Below are positions 50,800-59,648 of a stretch of 64,000 nucleotides of DNA, one piece after another. The stretch is from positions 3,162,001-3,226,000 of the forward strand of contig NZ_CP028136.1 in NCBI RefSeq assembly GCF_003024155.1. Direction: 5' to 3'. A model generated the notes under the pieces. The model did not search any database. It saw nothing but the letters and a program-made list of their open reading frames with translations, and was not told the origin of the DNA. Numbering within the stretch: the first letter of the stretch is position 1; the number at the start of each line of letters is the position of its first letter. This DNA comes from Christiangramia fulva (lineage in GTDB: Bacteria; Bacteroidota; Bacteroidia; Flavobacteriales; Flavobacteriaceae). The position numbers were made by a program, and so were the translations under genes.

Positions 50800-53059
50800 A
50801 ACACTTTTGATCATAGCGATTTTTGCCAGTTTGGAGGCCTGTTCTGTAAAAAAGTTTATTCCGGAAGATGAATTGCTATACACCGGCGCAAGCCTTAAAA
50901 TCAAAACCGATACTGTTATTCCCGATAAACCTGAATTGGAATCAGAACTTCAAAATGTACTCAGGCCAGAACCAAACTCAAAGATCCTTGGTATGTACCC
51001 TGGTCTTTATTTTCATTATAAGGCTCAAAAAAAGCATCCTGGCTTTATCAATAAGTTTCTGAATAAAAAATTGGGAGAAGAGCCTGTATATCTTTCTGAT
51101 GTGAATACTAGCAGCATAGAAGACCTGTTACTCAACCGTTTGGAAAATCGAGGATTCTTTTACAGCCGTGTAAATTATCAGGTCAACACCCATGAAAAGT
51201 CTGAAACTGCCAATGTGGACTATACACTTCATGTTCCTGCTCCTTATACCCTGGAAACCTATCAGCTGGATACCGATACGGCGATGGTCTATCATGATAT
51301 CAACCTTGAAAAAACCCTTTTGGAAGAAGGTATGCGTTTTGACCTTCCCGCCTTTAAAGCTGAAAGAGAGCGTATAGACAATAATTTAAAGGAAAAAGGC
51401 TATTATAACTTCAATCCCGGATTCTTGATTTTCGAAGCCGATACGAACCAGTATGATCTGAAGAAATTCGATCTTTATTTAAGACTGAAAAAAGATGTTC
51501 CGAAAAAATCTATAATTCCATACAAGATCTCCAATGTGAATGTCTATGCCAACTATAATGTAGACGAAGATTCGCTTACCAAAAATTACAAACGCTATAA
51601 GGATAAGAACTATTTTCAGGATGAGATGATCTTCAAACCTGAATATTTAGATCCGTATATTCTTATTGAGACCGGTGATTATTACGATGCCGATGCTTCA
51701 CGAAGTACCAGCCGCAGGCTTGCCTCAATAGGTTCCTATAAATTTGTAAATATTCAGTATGATGAGATAGACACCCGGGCAAAAGACAGCCTTGGTTTGA
51801 TCGAGGCGAATATTTATCTCTCCCCTTTAAAGAAACGCGCTATCAGGGCAGAACTTAAGGGGGTTACAAAATCGAATAATTTTTCAGGTCCGCACCTGGC
51901 TGTTTCGTTTACCAACCGGAATCTTTTTAAAGGAGGGGAAAGTCTTCATATTACGGCTGATGCTGGATATGAATATCAGATCTCTTCAGGAAATAAAAAG
52001 GGCAGGAGCAGTATTCAGTTAGGGCTTACCAATGATCTCATCATTCCGCGTCTTCTATTTCCGCTAGAAATAGACAGTGACTTTTTTAAATATGATATCC
52101 CGCGTACCAAGATTAGCCTTGGTGGCGAATATCTAAAACGCAGTGAGCTGTTTACCCTTACCTCGTTAAAAACCAGTTTTGGATATTTCTGGAATGCCAA
52201 CCGTTATATATCACATGAACTTAATCCCATAGATGTAAATTATGTGAAGTTGGCGAATGTCACTAAAGAGTTTGATACTATCCTGCGGAATAATCCTTTT
52301 CTGGAAAGTAGTTTCAAAAAAGAATTTATTGCTGGCCTCACGTATTCCTTTATTTATAATGGGATGGTAGATCTCAATAAAACAAATGTTTTCTTTCTAA
52401 ATACAAATCTTGATATCGCCGGAAATACCCTGAGCCTTTTTGCAAAAAAAAATAATGCCGGGCAGGAGGAGATCTTAGGCCTGGATTTCGCCCAATATGC
52501 CAAACTTGATGCCGATTTTCGATACCATTGGAGACTGGGCAATGATCACGTGATCGCCACCAGGTTCTTCGCGGGTTATGGAATTCCCTATGGCAATTCT
52601 GAAGTGATGCCTTTTAGCAAACAATATTTTGCCGGTGGACCATATAGTGTAAGAGCTTTCCAGATAAGGTCACTCGGTCCTGGAAGTTATGATCCCAGTG
52701 AAAACGGAAATGACATAGGCTACCGTGATCAAAATGGGAATATAAGGCTTGAGGCAAATGCCGAATATCGTTTTCCCATTGTAACTTATTTAAAAGGAGC
52801 AGTTTTTCTGGATGCCGGAAATGTATGGAACAGTAAGGGGGCATCAGTTACGGGATTACCTGGCGGAGAATTCGGCCCCGATTTTATAAAAGAATTGGGA
52901 ATTGGTACAGGTGCCGGACTTCGGGTGGATATTCAGAATTTCGTAATAAGGTTTGATGTGGGAATTCCACTTCATGATCCAAGAAAAGACCTGGGAAATC
53001 GGTGGGAGTTTGGCATTACCGAACCCGTATTTAATTTCGCGATAGGTTATCCGTTTTAA
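50789..53059 (+). CDS. tamL: TamL, BamA-superfamily outer-membrane lipoprotein
   Basis: A 756-residue partner of TamB. A lipoprotein signal (TLLIIAIFASLEAC, Cys18) is followed by YTGASLKIKTDT and POTRA-like domains, including NRLENRGFFYSRVNYQVNTH and IETGDYYDADASRSTSRRLA. The C-terminal Omp85 barrel holds the VRAFQIRSLGPGSY motif (the loop-6 V/I-R-G/A-F-type signature) and GLRVDIQNFVIRFDVGIPLH before the aromatic end FNFAIGYPF. Lipid-anchored TamA relatives (TamL) are characteristic of Bacteroidota. A longer frame starts at 50771; the ATG at 50789 puts the signal peptide at the very N-terminus. Confidence 0.88.
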   Translation: MKIRTLLIIAIFASLEACSVKKFIPEDELLYTGASLKIKTDTVIPDKPELESELQNVLRPEPNSKILGMYPGLYFHYKAQKKHPGFINKFLNKKLGEEPVYLSDVNTSSIEDLLLNRLENRGFFYSRVNYQVNTHEKSETANVDYTLHVPAPYTLETYQLDTDTAMVYHDINLEKTLLEEGMRFDLPAFKAERERIDNNLKEKGYYNFNPGFLIFEADTNQYDLKKFDLYLRLKKDVPKKSIIPYKISNVNVYANYNVDEDSLTKNYKRYKDKNYFQDEMIFKPEYLDPYILIETGDYYDADASRSTSRRLASIGSYKFVNIQYDEIDTRAKDSLGLIEANIYLSPLKKRAIRAELKGVTKSNNFSGPHLAVSFTNRNLFKGGESLHITADAGYEYQISSGNKKGRSSIQLGLTNDLIIPRLLFPLEIDSDFFKYDIPRTKISLGGEYLKRSELFTLTSLKTSFGYFWNANRYISHELNPIDVNYVKLANVTKEFDTILRNNPFLESSFKKEFIAGLTYSFIYNGMVDLNKTNVFFLNTNLDIAGNTLSLFAKKNNAGQEEILGLDFAQYAKLDADFRYHWRLGNDHVIATRFFAGYGIPYGNSEVMPFSKQYFAGGPYSVRAFQIRSLGPGSYDPSENGNDIGYRDQNGNIRLEANAEYRFPIVTYLKGAVFLDAGNVWNSKGASVTGLPGGEFGPDFIKELGIGTGAGLRVDIQNFVIRFDVGIPLHDPRKDLGNRWEFGITEPVFNFAIGYPF

Positions 53060-53715
53060 TGCTGAAGTTTTCCACCGAAACATAGGTCACCGGCATCTCC
53101 AAGACCGGGTACTATATATCCGTTTTTATCGAGTGATTTGTCTATTGTGGCTATCCAAAGTTTCGAATTTTCCGGAAATTCCTGCTTTAAATACTCAATA
53201 CCTTCTTCTGAACCAATTACCGATACCAGATGGATTTTCGCGGGTTTTCCCATTGGTTCCAGAGCCTTTAGCACATTGGTAAAAGAACGTCCCGTTGCCA
53301 GCATGGGATCAGCCAGAATGAGCGTCTTGTTTTCTAATGAGGGGGAAGCGAGATATTCTACAAGTACCTCAAAATTTTCATCGTTATTGGGGTGGTGCCG
53401 GTAAGCTGAAATAAAAGAATTTTCAGCCTCATCAAAATAATTCAGAATTCCCTGGTGTAATGGCAATCCGGCACGAAGGATAGAACAGATCACCAGTTCA
53501 TTCCGCAGGACATTAACCGTACTCTCGCCTAATGGTGTAGCGATTTTTTCAGAAGAAAAATTAAGCTCTTTACTTAGTTCATAAGCAAGGATCTCTCCCA
53601 GGCGCTCAATATTTTTTCTAAAACGCATTCGGTCTTTCTGTATCTCTTTATCCCTTAATTGGGCAATAAAATTATTGGCTATAGAATTTATTTGAAGTAA
53701 TTCCTGAACTTCCAT
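53056..53715 (-). CDS. upp: Uracil phosphoribosyltransferase
   Basis: A 219-residue cytoplasmic salvage enzyme that makes UMP from uracil and PRPP. The PRPP loop is ILADPMLATGRSFTNVLKAL, with the Asp-x-Met-x-Ala-Thr-Gly core. VICSILRAGLPLHQGILNYF is the uracil-loop partner and GYIVPGLGDAGDLCFGG the conserved C-terminal flexible arm. The stop overlaps the convergent tamL stop by four bases. Confidence 0.93.
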   Translation of the reverse strand: MEVQELLQINSIANNFIAQLRDKEIQKDRMRFRKNIERLGEILAYELSKELNFSSEKIATPLGESTVNVLRNELVICSILRAGLPLHQGILNYFDEAENSFISAYRHHPNNDENFEVLVEYLASPSLENKTLILADPMLATGRSFTNVLKALEPMGKPAKIHLVSVIGSEEGIEYLKQEFPENSKLWIATIDKSLDKNGYIVPGLGDAGDLCFGGKLQH

Positions 53716-53929
53716 ATTATTTTTCTCTAGTTGTTGCTTTTCAAATTTACACTTTTGAATAAAAACAGCTTCGTATTTTCACTGAAGCTTTTTAAGAAAA
53801 ACTCATGGGATTTCCTGATTTTAAATCGCCTTTCGGTTGTCGAAAATAGAATATCAAAATAAAACCGTATTTTTAAAGCTAAATAACTGTAAACCAGAGG
53901 TAAAAAAGTTTAATTGCAAAAAGCTAAAA

Positions 53930-54286
53930 ATGGGTAAAAAAGATCTGATAGAAAAAATGAATGAGGCATTTGCCAGCTGCGATCTCGACTTTTTGGTTAG
54001 CAATGTTACAGAAGATATAAAATGGGATATTGTAGGGGAAGATAAACTTAGCGGCCTTGATGAATTTCGCGAGCAACTGGAGAAAATGAAAGAGAACGGC
54101 CCCATGGATATTACCGTTAATGATATCATTATTGATGATGATCGCGCTGTGGTAGAAGGGATATTTCAATTAAAAGAACCGGGAAAGAGAAGGCGTTTTG
54201 CGTTTTGCGATGTGTATGTTTTCAAAAAGGACAAAAATAAGGTCAGGGAATTACGTACGTACGTTACCAAAATGAAACGGACCTGA
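53930..54286 (+). CDS. SnoaL/NTF2-like small protein
   Basis: A 118-residue protein of the cone-shaped NTF2-like fold: MGKKDLIEKMNEAFASCDLD (opening helices), FLVSNVTEDIKWDIVGEDKL SG, FREQLEKMKENGPMDITVND, and two closing strands DDRAVVEGIFQLKEPGKRRR and FAFCDVYVFKKDK. Members are enzymes or small-ligand binders with very diverse roles. A longer frame begins with TTG at 53837, but its 31 extra residues are not part of the fold; the ATG at 53930 is chosen. Confidence 0.78.
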   Translation: MGKKDLIEKMNEAFASCDLDFLVSNVTEDIKWDIVGEDKLSGLDEFREQLEKMKENGPMDITVNDIIIDDDRAVVEGIFQLKEPGKRRRFAFCDVYVFKKDKNKVRELRTYVTKMKRT

Positions 54287-54422
54287 AAAACGGCATATTT
54301 CTCAGTCGCTATTAAGTAATTAATCAGGACAGCTTTAAAATTTTCACTATTTTGATTGGGAACCCCAGGTGCATTTTATTTTATCCCTATTTTATGGAGA
54401 GACTTTTGTACATTTCTGGCCG

Positions 54423-54430
54423 TATTTTTG
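54423..54430 (+). promoter_or_regulatory. Bacteroidota -7 box ahead of the secreted protein gene
   Basis: TATTTTTG, exact consensus, 30 bases before the ATG at 54461. A TTTTG occurs 14 bases upstream, closer than usual, so the -33 element is uncertain. Confidence 0.4.
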
Positions 54431-54460
54431 ATGATGAATAAGAAGAAAATAAATTGCATA

Positions 54461-55072
54461 ATGAAATACCTTTTTCTGGGAATATTGCTTATTGCCTGTG
54501 CAGGGATCTATGCTCAGGAACTTCCTAAAACCATTCCTACTGGACCAATTATAAAGGCTGAAGAGAACAAAACAGGTTTTCCAATTCTAAAAAAAGAGGA
54601 AACAGAGACCGAAAGCCGTTTCCTGAGAGATAAACCTAAAGCTATCGATTTACGGGAAAATCCGAATAATCTTTTAACCGCCGGAGATGCTATTAAGGAG
54701 AAATGGGATAAAGATAAAGCTGCAAAGGAGGAATACCGAAATGATCAGAGTTTAGGGAATGTGGTAACCACTGGAAAATTTGTAGAGGTTTATTGCCGTG
54801 ACCATGAATATGTTGACGGAGATAGAGTAAAAGTCATTGTTAATGGCCAGGTGGTGAATCCCAACCTTACTTTGGAAGGCGGATTTACACCAATAATGGT
54901 GGTGCTTCAGGACGGCTTTAACAGTATTGAATTTGTTGCCCTTAACCAGGGAACTTCAGGACCGAATACAGCAGAATTGCGGGTGGTAAATACAAAAGGT
55001 GAGCAGGTCGCAAAAAAAGAATGGAATCTTTTAACAGGTGCAAAAGCCCAGCTTATCGTGGTAAAAAATTAA
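54461..55072 (+). CDS. Secreted hypothetical protein, flavobacterial
   Basis: A 203-residue protein with a clear signal peptide (MKYLFLGILLIACAGIYAQ). The middle is charged and low in complexity (DAIKEKWDKDKAAKEEYRND). The C-terminal ~100 residues look like a beta sandwich: VDGDRVKVIVNGQVVNPNLT, FTPIMVVLQDGFNSIEFVAL NQG, and TAELRVVNTKGEQVAKKEWN. That pattern (D-G-D-x-V-x-I/V-x-V-N-G) resembles short periplasmic beta domains of Bacteroidota, function unknown. Longer frames start at 54356 and 54431; the -7 box at 54423-54430 and the position of the signal peptide favour 54461. Confidence 0.7.
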   Translation: MKYLFLGILLIACAGIYAQELPKTIPTGPIIKAEENKTGFPILKKEETETESRFLRDKPKAIDLRENPNNLLTAGDAIKEKWDKDKAAKEEYRNDQSLGNVVTTGKFVEVYCRDHEYVDGDRVKVIVNGQVVNPNLTLEGGFTPIMVVLQDGFNSIEFVALNQGTSGPNTAELRVVNTKGEQVAKKEWNLLTGAKAQLIVVKN

Positions 55073-55208
55073 TTCCAGGTAGCTTTAAAAAGGATAACTA
55101 TCAACTTTTTGTTGTCAAATAAAAACCCTGACGGGATAAAGCTTCATCTTTTCGCCGCCAGGATTCACAAAAATTACTAAAAATCATCAATTTAATTTCA
55201 ATCACTTT

Positions 55209-55688
55209 TTATTCAATATCTTCCAGTATTTTAACTTCAGAAAGCCTTTTTCGAAGCTCACCGACATGATTCATTAATCTTTCTTTTATACTGACAGGAA
55301 AAATGAATTTCCTCATTTTTTCTTCATAATGCCTGATCATTTCTTTTTCATCCTTTATAGACTTTTCAAGTATTTTCTCATCATTCGGCTTACTGAAAGT
55401 CTTCGTAAAATTTAACCAGAACTGATGGAGGTTTCCCAGCCCCTTTCTTTCGCTTCCCACTTGTGGATGTTCGTTTATTTCATGGAGCATTTTATCGATT
55501 TCTGTAGCAAAATGGTTTCGTAAAGCCGCCTGGTCTCTTAGAAAATGTTTTAAACTGATATTTTCTGTATGCTCCATCGCCTCTTTGTATCCTTTTTCAG
55601 CATCGTAATTTCTATCCAGTAGATCCTGAAGATGTTTTACCATTTGCTTGTGACTGGCCTCTTTTGCGGCTTCTCTTGTGGTTTTCAT
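55209..55688 (-). CDS. DUF2383/PA2169-like four-helix-bundle protein
   Basis: A 159-residue all-helical cytoplasmic protein. HLQDLLDRNYDAEKGYKEAM, ENISLKHFLRDQAALRNHFA and ATEIDKMLHEINEHPQ match the start of the PA2169 family (DUF2383), with conserved G-x-x-E-A and F-L-R-x-x-A-x-x-R motifs. KILEKSIKDEKEMIRHYEEK and a final helix complete the bundle. The fold is ferritin-like, but the metal ligands are not obvious. Members are often stress-induced, which fits a neighbouring universal stress gene on the opposite strand. Confidence 0.75.
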   Translation of the reverse strand: MKTTREAAKEASHKQMVKHLQDLLDRNYDAEKGYKEAMEHTENISLKHFLRDQAALRNHFATEIDKMLHEINEHPQVGSERKGLGNLHQFWLNFTKTFSKPNDEKILEKSIKDEKEMIRHYEEKMRKFIFPVSIKERLMNHVGELRKRLSEVKILEDIE

Positions 55689-55873
55689 AAGAATTTGATT
55701 TTTAGATACCTACTTTTAAAGATACGCCAAATCCCTCTCAAACAGAATTATAAAAAGATGATATTGGTCATATTTTGCTGTTTTTTCTTAAGATTTACAG
55801 ATTCAATTTTTGGAAGTAATGAATTTTTTTTGAAAGGAAAATCGCTTAACTTAGAAAATCTAACTTTCATGAT

Positions 55874-56335
55874 ATGAAAAAAGTTTTAATAGGCATTGAT
55901 TATAACCCCAATACCGAAAAAGTGGCAAAAGAAGGATATGCTCTGGCTAAAAAGCTTGGAGCAGAGGTGTGTTTGCTTCATGTACTTGCCGATGTAAGTT
56001 ACTACGGTGTAAATTATCCAACTTTTATGGGATATGAAGGATATAATGAAATGCAGGTTGACCTTAATGTGATCTCAGAACTTCGCAAAGTGGCAGAAGA
56101 TTTTTTGAGAACCGCGGCAGAACACCTGGAAGATGAGAACGTGAGCACCCATTTGGCCGAAGGATCTACATCTTCAGCTATTTTGAGTTATGCTGAAGAG
56201 TGGCATGCCGACCTAATAGTGATGGGAACTCATAGCCATTCGGTTTTGGAAAAGGTTTTAATGGGAACAACGGCTTCCAAAGTACTTGAAAAAACAAAAG
56301 TTCCAATTTTTTTCGTTCCGATCAAGGAGGAATAA
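55874..56335 (+). CDS. Universal stress protein
   Basis: A single-domain 153-residue cytoplasmic UspA-type protein. The opening KKVLIGIDYNPNTEKVAKEG has the Asp that contacts adenosine. GTHSHSVLEKVLMGTTASKV (about 121-140) carries the G-x2-x-G-x9-G-[ST] type ATP-binding loop, and VPIFFVPIKEE is the closing strand. It should bind ATP and act in stress survival. It is flanked by a helical stress-type protein and an MDR-type dehydrogenase. Confidence 0.9.
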   Translation: MKKVLIGIDYNPNTEKVAKEGYALAKKLGAEVCLLHVLADVSYYGVNYPTFMGYEGYNEMQVDLNVISELRKVAEDFLRTAAEHLEDENVSTHLAEGSTSSAILSYAEEWHADLIVMGTHSHSVLEKVLMGTTASKVLEKTKVPIFFVPIKEE

Positions 56336-56339
56336 CCAT

Positions 56340-57344
56340 TTAGTAAACAATCACATTTTTACCGATAGATTTCCCTGATTCCTGAAGCTCATGTACTTTT
56401 TTAAAGGTTTCAGCTTCAAGACCTTCAAATTTTTTGTGTAGGGTAGATTTAATTTTATTATTTTCCATTAGCCAGGCGATGGAAGCGAGAATTTTATGCT
56501 GAGCTTCCATATCGGCTGTCTGGTAGCGACTGCGCGTGAACATAAGCTCCCAGTGAAAAGAAACACTTTTATTCTTCAAGAGATTGATGTCTACAGGTTC
56601 GGTAGTGTTTACTATGGCGCAAATTCCTCCCTGTGGCTTTATCAAATTGGCCATTGTTTGCCAGTATCCGGAGGTATCGGCAAAATTCAGAATATAATCT
56701 ATCGAATTGTTTTCCAGTTCTTTTGCAAGTGCATTGTGGCCGATCACTTTATCGGCTCCCATTTTTTTACACCATGCAGTTGTTTCATCTCTTGATGCAG
56801 TGGCAACAACCTTAAAATTGGTCAGAGCTTTCAGTAATTGGATTGCTATAGATCCCACACCGCCTGCACCTCCAATGATGAGAATGGTTTTACCTTCACC
56901 ATCACCTTCTTCAATCTTCATTCGGTCAAAAATACATTCCCAGGCTGTCAATCCGGTAAGAGGAATAGCGGCAATTTCTTCCCAGCTCTGATTTTCAGGA
57001 GATTTGGCAGCGATGCGTTCGTCTACTACCTGATATTCGGCATAACAACCGGGTTTGGTAAGATCACCGGCATAAAATAATTTATCGCCGGCAATAAAAT
57101 GAGATACACCTTCGCCTACCTTTTCAACTATTCCGCAGGCATCCCAGCCAATTATCTTGGGTTCTTCAAGTTCTTTTTGTTTTGCTGCCGATTGTCTTAC
57201 TTTATAATCCACGGGATTCACTGAAACAGCTTTTATTTTTATTAAAAGTTCATGTGGCCCGGGTTCAGGTTTTTCTGCTTTAAAATTAAAAAAGCTTTGA
57301 GGATCCTGGATAGGTAATGACTGAGTAAAACCAACTGCTTTCAT
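56340..57344 (-). CDS. Zinc-independent MDR alcohol dehydrogenase / quinone oxidoreductase family
   Basis: A 334-residue cytoplasmic medium-chain reductase. EPGPHELLIKIKAVSVNPVD and GWDACGIVEKVGEGVSHFIA are the catalytic-domain parts, and ILIIGGAGGVGSIAIQLLKA is the NADPH Rossmann loop. The zinc-binding cysteine cluster of true alcohol dehydrogenases is absent, placing it with the YhdH/quinone-reductase-like group often annotated 'zinc-binding alcohol dehydrogenase family'. The opening MKAVGFTQSLPIQDPQSFFN is typical of that subgroup. Substrate unknown. Confidence 0.88.
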   Translation of the reverse strand: MKAVGFTQSLPIQDPQSFFNFKAEKPEPGPHELLIKIKAVSVNPVDYKVRQSAAKQKELEEPKIIGWDACGIVEKVGEGVSHFIAGDKLFYAGDLTKPGCYAEYQVVDERIAAKSPENQSWEEIAAIPLTGLTAWECIFDRMKIEEGDGEGKTILIIGGAGGVGSIAIQLLKALTNFKVVATASRDETTAWCKKMGADKVIGHNALAKELENNSIDYILNFADTSGYWQTMANLIKPQGGICAIVNTTEPVDINLLKNKSVSFHWELMFTRSRYQTADMEAQHKILASIAWLMENNKIKSTLHKKFEGLEAETFKKVHELQESGKSIGKNVIVY

Positions 57345-57428
57345 ATCTTGATTTTTTGAATGAAAATAGAAGGAAACAAAGGTATTTTAAAAGAGTCGGT
57401 CATAAATTTATGCTAAATTTCCTGCTGA

Positions 57429-57460
57429 TTTGTAGGCACAGAAGCATAGCTTTAAATTTG
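57429..57460 (+). promoter_or_regulatory. Bacteroidota promoter of the hydroxyacid dehydrogenase gene
   Basis: TTTG (57429-57432), 20 bases, then TAAATTTG (57453-57460): exact consensus boxes and spacing. The transcript start would be near 57467, nine bases before the ATG. Confidence 0.7.
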
Positions 57461-57475
57461 ATAAAAACCTGAATT

Positions 57476-58342
57476 ATGAAAATAGGATTTATAGGTCTTG
57501 GAATAATGGGTAGCAGAATGGCCCGAAATCTTCAAAAAGCCGGATATGATTTAAAAGTCTATAACCGTACTAAAGAAAAGGCAAAGGAGTTACTTGAAAA
57601 CGGTGCTAAATGGGCCAATTCACCCGCAGAAGCCGGTAAAGAAGTAGATATTCTCTTTACTATGCTCGAAAACCCCGATGTTGTTGAAAAACTGGCAACA
57701 GGAAAAGAGGGATTTTTAAGCTCCATGGCTGAGGGAAGTTTATGGATTGACAGCAGTACCGTAAATCCTTCCTTTAGCAAAAGAATGGCAGAAGCCGCGA
57801 AAGAGAAAAATATACGTTTTCTTGATGCTCCTGTTTCCGGTTCTAAAAAACCTGCTGAGGAGGCAGAGTTGTTATTTCTGGTGGGAGGTGAGCCTTCAGA
57901 TTTTGATAAAGCAAAACCTCTTTTTCAGAAAATGGGAAAAGACGCTGTTCATATAGGGGAAAATGGAAAAGGTGCAGCCATGAAAATCATGATCAACCAG
58001 TTGCTCGGCCAAAGTATGCTTGCCTTTTCTGAAAGCCTTAATTTAGGAATGGCTATGGGGATCGATAAAAAAATGGGATTGGATATATTGCTGAAAACTC
58101 CCGTTACGGCACCTATTCTGGATGTTTTTCGCTACCGGATCGAAAACAACGATTACGAACCGAATTTTCCGCTAAAACACCTTCAAAAAGACCTTCATCT
58201 TTTCACTGAAACTGCTTACGAATTAGGCCAGCCGAGTCCGTTAACCAGCGCTGCCAAGGAAGTTTACGGTCTTGCGAAACATAAGAACATGGCTGATATG
58301 GATTTCGCTGCTGTTTTTAAATATTTGCATGAGAAAGAGTAA
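57476..58342 (+). CDS. Beta-hydroxyacid dehydrogenase (glyoxylate/succinic-semialdehyde reductase-like)
   Basis: A 288-residue cytoplasmic NAD(P)-dependent enzyme. The N-terminal Rossmann loop is KIGFIGLGIMGSRMARNLQK, with NRTKEK after the second strand, where Arg and Thr favour NADPH. FLDAPVSGSKKPAEEAELLF is the substrate motif and GENGKGAAMKIMINQLLG carries the catalytic Lys and Asn. The sequence fits the 3-hydroxyisobutyrate dehydrogenase superfamily and within it the glyoxylate/succinate-semialdehyde reductase branch (VSGSKKPAE). A link to the aldehyde dehydrogenase far upstream is possible but not shown. Confidence 0.88.
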   Translation: MKIGFIGLGIMGSRMARNLQKAGYDLKVYNRTKEKAKELLENGAKWANSPAEAGKEVDILFTMLENPDVVEKLATGKEGFLSSMAEGSLWIDSSTVNPSFSKRMAEAAKEKNIRFLDAPVSGSKKPAEEAELLFLVGGEPSDFDKAKPLFQKMGKDAVHIGENGKGAAMKIMINQLLGQSMLAFSESLNLGMAMGIDKKMGLDILLKTPVTAPILDVFRYRIENNDYEPNFPLKHLQKDLHLFTETAYELGQPSPLTSAAKEVYGLAKHKNMADMDFAAVFKYLHEKE

Positions 58343-58386
58343 AAGGTAATCTGAATTTTTTCTGAAAAAGAAAAAGCTTAAGTTAT

Positions 58387-59307
58387 TCACTTTTTGAGGT
58401 TATTGGTGGTTTGGATATATGCTTCCTGGATAGACGACACTTTTTCCATTATTTCCTCGCGAAGTTTTTTTACGAGGTCTTCCGCTTTTAATAAATCCAT
58501 ATCATCAGCCAGGTCTATTTCCACGATCAATAAGATTTTTTCTGGTCCTAAATGCATGGTTTGAGGCATGGAAAAACCTTTGACCTGCCTGTTTTCTTCT
58601 AAAATCTTTTCTACCGCCTTAATAACTTCAGGATAAGCGCTTTCACCTATTAATAATCCTTTACTCTCTCTGGCCAAAAAAGTTGCCACCAGTAAAAGAA
58701 TAGCTCCAATAATGATAGAAGCGACCCCGTCTATATACGGATTTTGGGTTTGCTGAGTTAAGAAAACACCTAAAAGAGCTACCACCAAGCCGGCTACGGC
58801 GGCACTATCTTCAATAATCACCGCGAAAGAAGTTGGATCTTTACTTCTGATAATATTTTTGATGATATTGTTTGATTTCCGATCCCTTGTTTTATTGAAA
58901 TTTCTGATAGCGATAAAAAGAGAAGTTCCTTCAAAAAGAATGGCTGCACCGAGAACCGCATAGTTCCACGCCGGATCTTTGAGAGGTTCAGGATGGGTTA
59001 GGTGATGTATTCCTTCATAGATCGCGAATCCTCCTCCAAGGGAGAAAATAAGAATACTTACCACAAAACTCCAGAAATATACTTCCTTTCCATAACCAAA
59101 GGGATGAAGTTTATCAGGCTTCTGCCTGGATTTTTTAATTCCCATTAACAGGAGAAGACCATTACCGGTATCTACAATAGAATGGATACCTTCAGCCAAC
59201 ATTGCTGAACTTCCTGTAAAGAAAGAGGCAATGAATTTGCTGGCAGCAATTAAAATGTTTGCGGCGATAGCAGCATAAATGGCGATATTCGATTTTCCTT
59301 CAGGCAT
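58387..59307 (-). CDS. Cation diffusion facilitator family metal transporter
   Basis: A 306-residue inner-membrane transporter that exchanges divalent metals for protons. The signature LAEGIHSIVDTGNGLLLLMG in helix 2 carries the metal-binding His and Asp (H-x3-D). DSAAVAGLVVALLGVFLTQQ in helix 5 has Asp where many members have H-x3-D, so the second half of the site is altered. The cytoplasmic domain follows from about residue 210 (SAYPEVIKAVEKILEENRQV). SFAVIIEDSAAV is the pattern of the FieF-independent SLC30A9-like group. The exact metal is uncertain. Confidence 0.88.
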   Translation of the reverse strand: MPEGKSNIAIYAAIAANILIAASKFIASFFTGSSAMLAEGIHSIVDTGNGLLLLMGIKKSRQKPDKLHPFGYGKEVYFWSFVVSILIFSLGGGFAIYEGIHHLTHPEPLKDPAWNYAVLGAAILFEGTSLFIAIRNFNKTRDRKSNNIIKNIIRSKDPTSFAVIIEDSAAVAGLVVALLGVFLTQQTQNPYIDGVASIIIGAILLLVATFLARESKGLLIGESAYPEVIKAVEKILEENRQVKGFSMPQTMHLGPEKILLIVEIDLADDMDLLKAEDLVKKLREEIMEKVSSIQEAYIQTTNNLKK

Positions 59308-59370
59308 TTCTTTTTTATGAATTTACAATTCTTCACTTCTTTAATAAAAGGTTTTTGATTTCTTTAATAT

Positions 59371-59514
59371 TCTGGAATTGAGGAATAAGTTGAAAAATTA
59401 ACCTGGTTGCAAGCTGAAACCATCCTAGAACCTTTGAGAGATGGTCCAATTTATAAGACAATACTAGACAAAATGAAGTTTCCTGTACAGGTAAAAAGAG
59501 AAAATGCTACATAA
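59371..59514 (+). pseudogene. C-terminal remnant of an AraC/TPR regulator
   Basis: After an in-frame TAA the stretch reads VEKLTWLQAETILEPLRDG, PIYKTILDKMKFPVQVKREN, AT, stop. This matches the last ~35 residues of the intact regulator at 60320-62251 (VEMTWLIEEPVLAPFRDDQQ, YKSLLKKMKFPATVVRKMI). The rest of the gene is missing. Upstream of the TAA the frame still reads SGIEE, so the stop may be a single-base nonsense change. It is a decayed paralogue, placed directly before the secreted protein that lies next to the intact copy. Confidence 0.75.
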
Positions 59515-59648
59515 TTTAAACACTTTAAAAATTTTACACACAAGTTAGAATTAAAGTTTTAACTATCTGATACATAATTGTTAAGCATGATGCACTAAGA
59601 ATTTTAATCTTTGGTGAAATAAATCATTAATCATTTAAATTTTTAGTC

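Noticed and set aside
53805..53849. A 14-codon frame (MGFPDFKSPFGCRK) upstream of the NTF2-like gene
   Set aside because: Too short to judge, with no paralogue or attenuator-like codon run.
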